Shown: positions 53,936-64,000 of the stretch, piece by piece
Layout of the letters: each line of letters starts with the position of its first letter
Numbering within the stretch: position 1 is the first letter of the stretch
Assembly: GCA_037127255.1 (NCBI GenBank)
Contig: JBANSL010000008.1
Coordinates: forward strand, 12,035,396-12,099,395
Direction: 5' to 3'
Length of the DNA stretch: 64,000 nt
Source: Persicaria tinctoria
Taxonomy: Eukaryota; Streptophyta; Magnoliopsida; Caryophyllales; Polygonaceae
Translations under genes and position numbers: made by a program
Notes under the pieces: model-generated
Database searches by the model: none
What the model saw: only the letters and a program-made list of their open reading frames with translations
What the model was told of the DNA's origin: nothing

Positions 53936-56900
53936 TCATGTAGACGGCAGCCATTCAAGCGTTTGACCAGCAAACATTGGGATAATGTCACCTGATGCAA
54001 ATGAGATTTTGTCCGGGACTTTCCATGGGCTCTTAGTGAGGTTGATTTTTGATGTGTTTCTGGGCAGACCGTAAAAATCAGGTCCGTTGAAGCTTGTGAA
54101 TGCCTCTAATTTGTCAAGGGCACCAGCCTGTATAATACAGATGATTCACGTACAGTTCAACCTAAACACCCAACTAATACACGCATTACGTCACCCAATA
54201 TCTATCAAGTGCAGATTTGAAAAGAGTCTTGTTTATTTGTATAGTATGGACACACTAGTAGTATGCAATACATGTGCACCAATCAATATCAATATAAGAT
54301 TTGGAACAAAAGAGCACAATTTAACTGACCAAGAAGTTACCTCTTCAAAAACCTTGGCATAAAGCGACAGGGCAACTGGGGAATTGAATATGCCAGCACA
54401 TCCGCATGAACATTCTTTTCGCATTTTTTCATGAGGAGCGCTATCAGTTCCAAGAAAATACCTCGCACTTCCACTAGTTACAGCTGACACAACAGCCTGT
54501 CCTGCACGACAAACATACGAGCAAGCACATGATTCATATTAAATGAAAAATGGATATGAATTACCCTAGAAACTTTTTTTTTAAAAAAATTACTACCTCC
54601 GATCCAAAATATAGGTCGTTTGACTTTTCAACACATATTTTAAGAAGGTAAAAACTATATAAAATATTAACTTTTTTTAAATTATTTTTTTACAACTTAA
54701 TATTTGTTGGTACTAAGTATTAAATTGTAAAAAATAATAATAAAAAAGTTAATATATTACTCCGTATATAGTTGTTAGCTCCTTAAAATACGTGTTAAAA
54801 AAGTCAAACGACATGTATTTTGGATCGAAGGGAGTATCAGATTTCCCAGCTTTAGTCATGCATCCCAATGATATCCAATTAAGAGTACATTTATCTCCCA
54901 CTTCACATTTCCATTAGCAAAAAAGCCTCCAACCACTCAATTATACTATATAACACAAATACCTCTTCAAATACATTTATAACATGTTTGCAAACTCATC
55001 ATAAAATATCCCACCAAAACCAAAATGCTAGGAACTTATCACACTGAATGTACTAAAGTGTTCATAAACATATGTTTACTGCATAATGTGATGACATCCA
55101 ATATAATCTCAATGTCTCACTACCAAAGTGATCTTAGGATTATCTCAAGCAGTATAAAATTGAATCCTTCTCTTTACAGTGCCTTGCTTCGAGAATATGG
55201 GAAGGAAAAAAAAACCCAACATAACACAGTCAATAAGTTAGGACAAAAATGAAGCTGAAGTCGGGTATTATTCAATTGTTACATCATGTATTCATAGCAA
55301 GATGAGACTACTCATCTTATGATTTTTTTGTCGTCATAGAATGACAATTTTCATCAAGATAAACACAAACACAAGTTACACAATGCTCATGAAAAATATC
55401 AAGTATAAGAAGAAAGATATGGAACATACTATGGACTTCTCTTTTTAGCACAGGGAGGCAATAATTATGCGGCTGCAAACCTCCTTGGAAGAGGGAGTTT
55501 CTATTAAGAATAAGATGTTGTGGTGTCACAGTAGCTGCAACAGTGCCTAAAAATGATAAAGACTTATGTTGGTGAACTTCATTCCAATGACTACGCTAAG
55601 AAACAGAAAAGAGTGAAAGATAGAACAACTTGTGATATGAACGTAGTTAGCTGACCTGAATTGCAAGACTCAACAAACCTAACAGCATCTGCAGTAGTAA
55701 TATGCTCCATCACAATCTTAAGTTGCGGAAGCTTCTCCACTAACGGTCTCAAGGCCTTCTCAATAAAAACTTTTTCACGATCAAATACATCAACATTAGG
55801 ATCTGTGACTTCCCCATGCACCTGTGACCAAAAATAACACATCAGATGCTACTAAAAAAAAATTCTATAAGAGGAAAACAGAAAAGATGAAGTTGTTACA
55901 TAGGTGCACCTGAATCAACATGCACGCCACCAAAAAAAAAGCCCCTTATGTTCACCTTTTTAATAAGTCTCTCAATGTTTCCTACTGGGGATTTGTAAAC
56001 AACAAAAAGAAATCTAAACTTGGCCTCAAGAATATGAGCCTTCTAGGCACCAAACAGAGAAGAGAGAATATACATTAATTGATGTTAACAAAGTCCATGT
56101 ACAATATTTCAGGATTTAGCAATGATAAACAGTGAAACGATTTCCCTAAACCCATTAGCAAGGAGGAGAAGATACTACAACCTTACATGAGAAATAAAGC
56201 AAATCAATGATTTTATTGGCGCTTTCTTGACGAAGAAAAAAAGTGTGGCAATATCTAAACATCCTCACTAACAAACCTGTTCATTGTTTAACTGTGTCAT
56301 GATGTAGACTCTTTTTGTCATCATTGGTATAAACTTGTGGACACTCAACTAGCTGGCTTTTTTTAGTTGTTGTTATCAAAGCTCCAAAATATAGAGCAAT
56401 TAAGAAACTAACTTGGAAGTTTTCTATTTATAACAGAAACTATCGATAAATCAAGGGTTACAAGAAATAGTAACGTGAAAAATTACCAGAAGAGGCATAT
56501 CTTGCTCAACCATCTCCCGCAGAACAGGAAAACACTTCCCTAGGTCAGTCACACCATCCTGAGAATTGGTTGTAGCACCAGCAGGGTAAAGTTTAACCGC
56601 ATACACCGCTCCACTTTTTTCTGTTTGGTGCAACAAAAACAAGGAAAAGACAATTTCACTACCTCATAACAAGCAAAAAATGAGTGCTACTGGGAACACG
56701 GAAATGGAAAGCCTGAAGAAGGGTTGCTGCCATAGCTGTGATTGGCGGCTTGATCTCTTCAGGACCAATGCAATTTACTTACTCGCGAGTTTGATCTCTT
56801 CAGGACTTGTATTATCAGTTAAATAAAGTGTCATAAGGGGAGTAAAATCATAGTTTTCTGGCAATGCTTTCAATATTGAATCTTTGTAAACAAGGGCTGC

Positions 56901-58422
56901 CGCCGTGGTTGTGATTGGCGGTCTCAGATTGGGCATCACAATTGCTCTTCCAAAAAGCATAGCACTGAGTGGCGACATAAAGCGTAGATTAGGTATATAG
57001 AGTCAAATTACCTAAATAAAACTAGATGAATCCAAAAACGAAAATACAGTTCAGCAGATATATGCACCCTGAGTATCCAAGGATCTTCATTTAGTTAATA
57101 TATATAATACCTATGAGGAGCAACTGCTTGAAGAAGGTCCCCATCACGTAGATGAAGATGCCAATCATCAGGCTTTGTTATAGAAAGTTGCATCCTTGCT
57201 CCTTTGAATTGAACCTTGTTAGCTGCTTCAATTTTTCTCACAGGCAATCTGGAAGCCTACAACATAGAACATATTAGAAAGGACAGATTGACAGAAAGCA
57301 ATGAGACTAGAAGGTAGCAGGATTGTCATTGAAAATCATAGGCAACAATTTTTTCCAAGAGAGGGGAATAAAAAGAAGTTTACACCAAGTAGGGTCAATA
57401 AATCAAAACCAGGTAAGCAACTGAGTGCTTCTTCATACACCAAAATAAAACATGAAGGGGGGGGGGGGGGGGGGGGCGGTTATCAATTAGTAGGTTGCTT
57501 GAGCAAATGAAGATATTTTTTTAAATTGGAACTTGCCATGGAGCTAATCAGCAGTTGGCACAAACCTCCCAACCTACACAGCTTTGAACTCCTAAGTTTT
57601 CAACTATGAATCACATTAACTATAACTATACCTAAATGAATCGTACTGACACTTGTAGAAGTCTATGATTTAAGTCTCACTCATGCTTGATCATACATTC
57701 TTTCTGCTCCTATTTTCAATGAACTTACAATGTAAGTTTCAAGATTTCAAACCGCCAAAACAAATATTTTCACACAAGATTTTACATTAGTAAGGTAATC
57801 TGATGTATCACAAACTAATCAACCACATAATCGAGCATAACCATGAAAGTAATCTTATTTTCATGAAGAAGAATCTATTCAGAAGAAGGAAACGGATAGG
57901 TTGAGGGTGAAAAAGCTTTACTTAGCTCTCTAGAGAATCTAATTACCCAAAAATGAAAGTCAACTAGCATTACACGGGTAAAATGAAACCAAACTAAAAG
58001 ATACATGTATACGGTATACCTAACCAACACATGTACACATGCTAAATTAATGAACTAAGCTAGCTAGCTAATTTGAAATGCGTAACATATAAATCGATAA
58101 TAAGGTTCAAGAAACAAGGGAAGTCTAGATCAGGCAGGTAACTAGTAAAGATAGAACCAAGACCACAAAAGATGAAATATAATTCTTGAACCTTACTTTC
58201 AGAGCAAAGAAATTCATTATTCATAAATACAAAACCAAGCAACCAACATCTTATTCAAAAAGCTGCAACCTAATCAACCAGTACAAAATGAAAAAGAATC
58301 CGAGTATCTATTAAACAATGTCAAAAAAAGTAGGGGAATTAGATATTGCAGACAATATGATGAATGCAACCTAGTTAAGCTATACATACTTGGCAGGGAT
58401 GAATTCCGGGAGTCTTTATCAT
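53936..58422 (-). CDS. PYR4: dihydroorotase, eight coding exons, 376 aa
   Basis: Third step of de novo UMP synthesis: cyclises N-carbamoyl-aspartate to dihydroorotate; the plant enzyme is nuclear-encoded and reported in organelles. Coding exons on minus: 58422-58390, 57256-57111, 56964-56783, 56620-56487, 55821-55656, 55546-55430, 54501-54341, 54127-53936 (377 codons). Start [11 protein letters not shown] resembles other plant copies. Active-site landmarks: [10 protein letters not shown] (HxH zinc ligands), [20 protein letters not shown] with the carbamylated Lys, [26 protein letters not shown] and [10 protein letters not shown] with the catalytic Asp. All are present. The 5' UTR appears to contain at least one intron (58422-58960). 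A Stowaway MITE lies in the intron before exon 7 and a G20 run in the first coding intron. Confidence 0.93.
54593..54834. mobile_element. Stowaway-type MITE, subfamily D, in a dihydroorotase intron
   Basis: Starts CTACCTCCGATCCAAAATAT and ends TTGGATCGAAGGGAG, with TA flanks (54591-54592, 54835-54836). Closely similar to 22307-22541. Lies in the intron 54502-55429. Confidence 0.8.
57457..57476. repeat. G homopolymer, 20 G, in the first coding intron of dihydroorotase
   Basis: Twenty consecutive G on the plus strand (C run on the transcribed sense), followed by CGG. Could form an i-motif or quadruplex, or mark a sequencing gap. Confidence 0.9.
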
Positions 58423-58959
58423 TTGAATTTCAATCTGAAAAGCCTACGTTGAAGATTCCTGACTTTCTGCTCAAATTAGACAGCATAGCAATTTAGTCAC
58501 AGACAATTTCCATTATTATGACAGACTAAAGAGTTGCCAGCAGGTGTCCTAATAACTTACCAACTGGCTCCGGCGCCGCCTATGGTACCACCAACAGCTG
58601 CAGCGGGCGTTGGTGAAGTTAGGGTGACGGTGGCAGCAGAAAGTACTGTGAGGATTGTACAAAGAAAGATAGATATTACTACGTGTTATTAAAATCTGAG
58701 CAAAATTGAGCAAGATTACACTTAGAAATCCTGAAATCAAGATTCAAGAAGACAAAACCATAAAATTAGTAGGCAGCGGAGGGAGGGTTTTAATACCTTT
58801 ATTCCAAGTGTGAAGAGAAAAATACCCCTCTTCAGCAGAGCGAACCTGCGAACGATTGATCGAACCGGCGACAAGATAGAGGATGGAGGAGACGAGACAG
58901 CGAGAGATTGAACGAAGATGGGTTAGAACTTACAAGGGTTACTGAGAAGGGCGAGGGTT

Positions 58960-60409
58960 TGAACGACACTAGGGACTGAGCTCGGCGGCGGCGATTGCCG
59001 AGTCAAACCCAAAGACCCGATTACAAAACCGACCCGTCACCCGAAAATACTTTAGCTTTTTAAAAAAACATAGGTCGTCGCGGGCTCGCGGCAGCCGTAG
59101 GACCAAAATAAACACAAAATAATAATCTGTACAGTAATTAAAAAGAAAAAGAAAAAAGCCAAAATGGAAGACGGCGAAAAGGTGTGAAAAGGAAGAAAAC
59201 GGGTTTGAAGTTTGGGCGGTTGCTTCATCAAATCCTCTCCCGGGGAGGATTTTGTCAACCACTCCAACAAGCTTCTTCTTCTCGATTCCCTATTTCTCAA
59301 TTTTGACTTTCGATTTCTCTCTAGAGACGCGGTTGATTCCCTTCGAGTTCCCATTGAATTCGTCTTCGTTTCCCATCCTCAATTTCTTCACACATATAAT
59401 TCATTCGCCATTTAGTTTTTTTGATCAAGCTCAACCCTTTTCGTCTCCCCTCAAAATTTCCCTCTTTCGTATCTTTGTCAGCGCAGTTTGCCCTTCATCA
59501 GGGTTGTCCTCTTATATACTGTGTCGTTTATTGCTTCTTCGAATTTCTGTGGTAAGTCTCTGATCCACCTCTCTTATTGTATTGATTTTGACTCAATTAC
59601 TGGAATGATTCCTTCTTTATCATTCGCTCTTGAGTAGTCATATTATGATTGTTTTTTATTTTTGCTTGGATTCTGTATTTATGCTTCAATTTGATGGTCT
59701 CTTTATCCAGGTATCTTTTTGTCATATTATTTGGCCTTATGAATGAAGGATCTGTATTTATATGGATGGTTTAATTTTTAGAGTCACAGGTGGAGATTTT
59801 CATTGTCTTTATAAATTTTTTTCTTATGGAGGTTTAGGGCGAGGTATGATGTTTAGGGGATTCCATCTTTGGAGCTATCCCACCTGGTTTTTATTTATTT
59901 GTATTATTATACTAATGGAGAGTGAAGAATATGATCATGTTTAAAGAGCATTGCAGTCCTTTTGTCTGAAAGCCTCACAGTGAATGACCCGATTTATGAT
60001 GATAGTTTTGGAATTTAGTGGCTAGAGTATATGATCATGTTTGGGGTACCACTGTTTTGGATTTCTGTCATAAGAATGTATTTATTGTAGAACACTAGAA
60101 GGGCTTTGCTTTTATGTTAGAAGCGCAAAACATTTCAAAGAAGGCAAATTGCTGAAAAAATAGACATTTTAGCTCTGACTACATAACTTGACAGTTGAGA
60201 AAGAGAATGGATCATTTCCTTATGCCATTGCCTATGGTTTTACTAGCCTCCCACCCATGTTTGATCTTGTTAAAATGTTACGGTTTTGGTTCACTGTTCG
60301 TGTGTTACAACCTGATCTCTCTAGATTGGAACAGCCAAATCTCTTTTGCTGACACTGTGTCTATAGCAGAGGTCTCTTCTTGGACAAGTAGTAAGTTAGA
60401 GGCACAGAC
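58960..60409. promoter_or_regulatory. shared upstream region of divergent dihydroorotase and DA1-type genes
   Basis: The dihydroorotase leader seems to start near 58970 on minus. The DA1 leader seems to start near 59400 on plus, with a likely non-coding exon ending at a GTAAGT donor about 59552. About 450 bases lie between. 59200-59500 is pyrimidine-rich. Start sites are inferred, not proven; the rest to 60409 is the first DA1 intron. Confidence 0.45.
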
Positions 60410-63368
60410 ATGGGTTGGCTTAGTAAAATTTTCAAGGGTTCTGATCATAATGTTTCTGAAGGACGTCACTACCGTGGGTATGTTGAGGATCCTGTTTGGA
60501 ATCAGCCTTCTACATCACAGGTATAACTGCTACTTTTCCCATATAACCTTCCAATGAACAATGTTTGTTTATTAACTTTGACTTGGAATTTACAAGTGCA
60601 GCCAACATCTTTCCATTGGGAATCCTGCTTGTATATAATATAGTATGATTTAGTATTATTTTTCCTTTTTATAGGATCAACAGAGGGTTAATGAAGATGA
60701 AGAGATAGATTGTGCTATTGCATTGTCACTCGCAGAAGAAGAGGAGAGGCGAAAGCGAGCTATCAGTGAGTAACACTTGATAGTCGTATGCTTACCTACT
60801 CATCTGGTTTTTGCCCTTTTGATTGTTCAAAACTTAGATCCATTATTGGAATGTAATTATTGTTGCCTTTTGATTTTGATAGATTATGAGTCACAACTTA
60901 AGGAAGATGAACAACTTGCTAGAGCACTTCAAGAAAGTTTGAACACTGAGGCTCCTCCACAATCTGTCTATGGAAGTGGGAATTACCGTCTGCCGATTCC
61001 AATTCCTATTTCCTTCTCAACTGGATCCAGGTATATATAGAGTCACATAAACAGCAATGTGAATACCTTTGTTAATGATGACTGTTGTAATCATGGCCAC
61101 AGAATTAGCACTGTAACATGAGCTTTCAAGTGACACTTCATTCCTCATTGCAACTGCTGATGCCAAATTCTAGCATCTCTAATCAATTGAAAGTTGTATT
61201 CCCTTTTGGATATTGCACACATTTCTTTTTTGTAACAAACTATCACATCCAATTTATATGCATTGTCTCTCATCTCTGAAGCAGGGTTTGTGCCGGTTGC
61301 CATAATGAGATGAATTTCGGTCGTTTCCTAAGCTGCATGGGTGGAATATGGCATCCTGAATGTTTCAGATGCCATGCTTGCAACTTACCCATTTCAAGTT
61401 CTGAGGTATCATTTATCATTTTGCATCTTATGACTGACAAACACATTCTTTGATTAAATATTTATAATCTCACACCAATGTTCCTTTCAATCTTTTTTTT
61501 TTAACTATCCTTTAATTTAAATTAACATCCAGGTATCATTATTGTTGTCCTTGTGCAGTTTTCTACGTCTGATGGTTATCCTTATCACAGAGCTTGTTAC
61601 AGGGAGCTGTTTCACCCAAAATGTGGTGTATGTAACCAATTTGTAAGTAAACTTCTCGATTGAGCAGTTCTCTTCGTTTTTAAATCATGTTTCTATATGC
61701 AGATGAGAAATTGGATATGTGTCATCCAATTCCATCCCCTCTTTTCGCATTTTAGAATATGAAACTATGTTTGGGGCCGGTAATAAGAAGGAAAATACAT
61801 TCCTGGTAACCAAAAGCCGAGTTCTGTGGGATTTTTGTAGCATCCATCTTAATATTATTATCGGGATATATACGATTTCTCATCTACTCTCTAGTCAAAG
61901 ATGGGTGCTGATCATTTTTTCTTTGCTTCCTTGAATGTAAATTCCTGCTTGCAGATATCATCGAATTTTGCTGGTGTAATCGAGTATAGAGCACATCCTT
62001 TCTGGGATCAGAAGTATTGCTCTGTTCATGAGACAGATGGAACCCCTAGGTGTTGTAGTTGCGAACGAATGGAGGTACATCTGGATGCAAAACAGGATGT
62101 CTTCCCAGTCCCTGATTGATCTATATCATCTAACAATACCTCAATATCCCATCTGTTCTTTCTTCTTGAAGCTATTCTGATTGCACCAAAAAAAATTTCC
62201 TTATGTGCAGCCACACGGTACTGGATACATTTCCCTCGGTGATGGACGCAGACTATGCTTAGAATGTTTGGATTCATCAGTAATGGATACTAACCAGTGC
62301 CAACCTCTGTATCTTGAGATACAGAAGTTCTATGAAAGTTTAGGCATGAAAGTCGAGCAGCAAGTTCCATTGCTTCTCGTTGAGAGGCAAGCTTTGAATG
62401 AAGCTATGGGGGGTGAAAAACACGTAAGTATAAGCATCTCAAAATCCATAACAACACCTCATTACAAAATATACACTATTATTTCTCACATCAATCAATC
62501 TTCTCACTTCGCCAGGGGCATCGCCATATGCCAGAGACTCGAGGACTTTGCCTTTCCGAGGAACAAACTATCACTACTGTAAGAACTTGTTCTCAATCTT
62601 CCTTTGTCCATGTAGCCTTAATCTTGGTGCTCATAATTATTTATCTTCAAATTTCATTGGAGCTTAATACATATCTGTTTGTTTTTTCTTAGATTTTGAA
62701 AAGACCGAAACGTTGGGGTAAAACTGGAAATATGAACGTGATATCAGAGCCGTACAAATTGACACGACACTGTGAAGTCACTGCGATCCTTATTTTGTTC
62801 GGTCTCCCAAGGTAATGAACCAAGACATGGTCAGCATTCAGCGCATATCATTTCAATATCACATTGTTGTTGTAAAGTATGACATTGATTTCTCCCTCCC
62901 CAGATTGTTGACTGGCTCAATCCTAGCGCATGAGATGATGCACGCTTGGCTACGACTTAGAGGTATACTTCATTACACAACACTGAACCGCTACTTCAAG
63001 CAATATGTCAACACCAAATTACGACATATCTAAAGCAAGGGATTCATTTTAACATCACAAGTTGTTCCCTTTTCAATTCCATAGGTTACCGGAAGCTGGA
63101 TCCTCAGATCGAGGAAGGTATCTGCCAGGTGATGGCGCACATGTGGCTAGAGACCCAGCTGAGCTCCGGGGCCAGCAGCAGCCAAGCATACAGGGGAAAC
63201 AGACCACCATTTGAGTTAAACCTTGGGAAGTTCTTCAAGAACCAGATAGAATCCGACGTTTCACCTGTTTATGGAGACGGATTTCGAGCTGCCAACCAGG
63301 CTGTGCTCAAGTATGGTCTTAAGAGAACACTTGATCATTTGTGGCTTTCAGGTAGCCTACCTTACTGA
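60410..63368 (+). CDS. DA1-type LIM-domain peptidase / ubiquitin receptor, 11 coding exons, 470 aa
   Basis: DA1-family proteins limit organ and seed size: they bind ubiquitin and cleave growth regulators after activation by RING E3 ligases. Coding exons: 60410-60520, 60675-60765, 60883-61030, 61285-61405, 61559-61642, 61955-62074, 62211-62423, 62516-62578, 62693-62811, 62904-62962, 63085-63368 (471 codons). Start [13 protein letters not shown] is the family start. Two ubiquitin-interacting motifs follow ([15 protein letters not shown] and [13 protein letters not shown]), then a LIM domain ([11 protein letters not shown] to [10 protein letters not shown], then [13 protein letters not shown]), the DA1 region, and the zinc peptidase motif [10 protein letters not shown] in exon 10. 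The C-terminus [17 protein letters not shown] is typical. I cannot say whether it is DA1 or a DAR paralogue. Confidence 0.93.
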
Positions 63369-64000
63369 TGTGCATATTCGAATCATCTGTTGAGCGTTTT
63401 GTCTTGTCAGCATTACATGGAAGAGCGAACGCTTTGGCCTTTGGACTGTTTTTTGGATTACCTATGGCTGAAGCTTCTAGGGTTTTGCCTGTCTATAGAT
63501 TTAATTCTTGGTTATATTCTTTGGATGAGTTCCCACATCATTGTACAAATTTGATCTGTATCTATAGATAGTGGAAATATATGTTAGTGAGATCAGTTGA
63601 TTGATCATTGTACAAATGTTTCCTCTTTCTATTGCTGATCTGCTTCTGAATCTCGAATACACGTTCTTGGTTAGATGATGAATTGAGATGAGGGGAGTTG
63701 AAAATCAAGACATTTTAGCCCTTCAACCCTAAGCCCCAAATCCAGGCCTCTCAATGTTTCTCTTATTTCTGAAGCATCGAATATTCGAATCCCTTTCCTT
63801 CTATCAAGACATTTTGCATTATGATCTCGCATGCCCAATTTATAATACACACAGAATGCAGGTGGCAATGTTGTTAGATATAAGTGATTTGGAATATATG
63901 TCAGGTGCAGTTTATGTGATTCTCTGATCACTTAAAATTTGAAGTTTGATCTTCAAAAGCAATACAAAGGGTCTGACAGATGCACTTATGGATTTGTCAC
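63369..64000. other. 3' UTR of the DA1-type gene and intergenic sequence
   Basis: No conserved frame. The 3' UTR probably runs to about 63640. Minus-strand frames beyond have no domain. Confidence 0.4.

Noticed and set aside
6921..58422. Functional cluster for uridylate metabolism (glycosidase plus dihydroorotase)
   Set aside because: The genes are about 44 kb apart on opposite strands with unrelated genes between; shared pathway alone is weak evidence.

Overview
This window is nuclear DNA of a flowering plant, most likely a eudicot. The evidence is spliced genes with GT-AG introns and plant-specific families (CYP82-type P450, JINGUBANG-like WD40, S-protein homologues, DA1), TTTAGGG-type telomeric motifs, and Stowaway MITEs, Helitrons, a Sirevirus and L1-type LINE pieces. 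The AT-rich introns and P450 type would fit an asterid, but I cannot name the species.

Layout. 1-6.7 kb is a transposon graveyard: a Ty3/gypsy 3' end, a rearranged Tnt1-like copia remnant with a hAT insert, a P450 pseudogene split by nested hAT elements, several MITEs and a Helitron end. 6.9-9.9 kb (+) is a 12-exon pseudouridine-5'-phosphate glycosidase gene. 10.6-11.2 kb holds two convergent tRNA-like sequences. 11.2-19.3 kb is gene-poor: a Helitron, a 2.5 kb degenerate tandem array with interstitial telomeric repeats, and a MITE abutting a hAT element. 19.5-19.7 kb (-) is a probable arabinogalactan peptide gene. 22.7-24.5 kb (-) is an intact CYP82-type P450. 25.3-29.3 kb (-) is a seven-exon R3HCC1L-like gene. 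29.8-41 kb is a LINE remnant split by a 10 kb Sirevirus whose 3' LTR carries a SINE. 42.4-43.8 kb (-) is a single-exon JINGUBANG-like WD40 gene. 45.2-45.6 and 52.5-53.0 kb (-) are two S-protein homologue genes separated by LINE, Helitron, MULE, MITE and SINE insertions. 53.9-58.4 kb (-) is dihydroorotase and 60.4-63.4 kb (+) is a DA1-type LIM peptidase; these two are divergent and share one upstream region.

The genes do not form an operon-like unit. Two belong to uridylate metabolism (dihydroorotase in de novo synthesis, pseudouridine-5'-phosphate glycosidase in salvage) but lie about 44 kb apart, and I treat that as coincidence. The main story is nested transposition: many insertions can be dated relative to each other by target-site duplications visible in the sequence. 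I found no convincing new multi-gene system. The least explained structures are the convergent tRNA-like pair, the tandem array with head-to-head telomeric repeats, and the copia remnant in which one LTR serves two partial internal regions.

Exon coordinates were derived by eye from frame, splice consensus and family knowledge. They add up to whole codons for each multi-exon gene, but could be off by a base in places.
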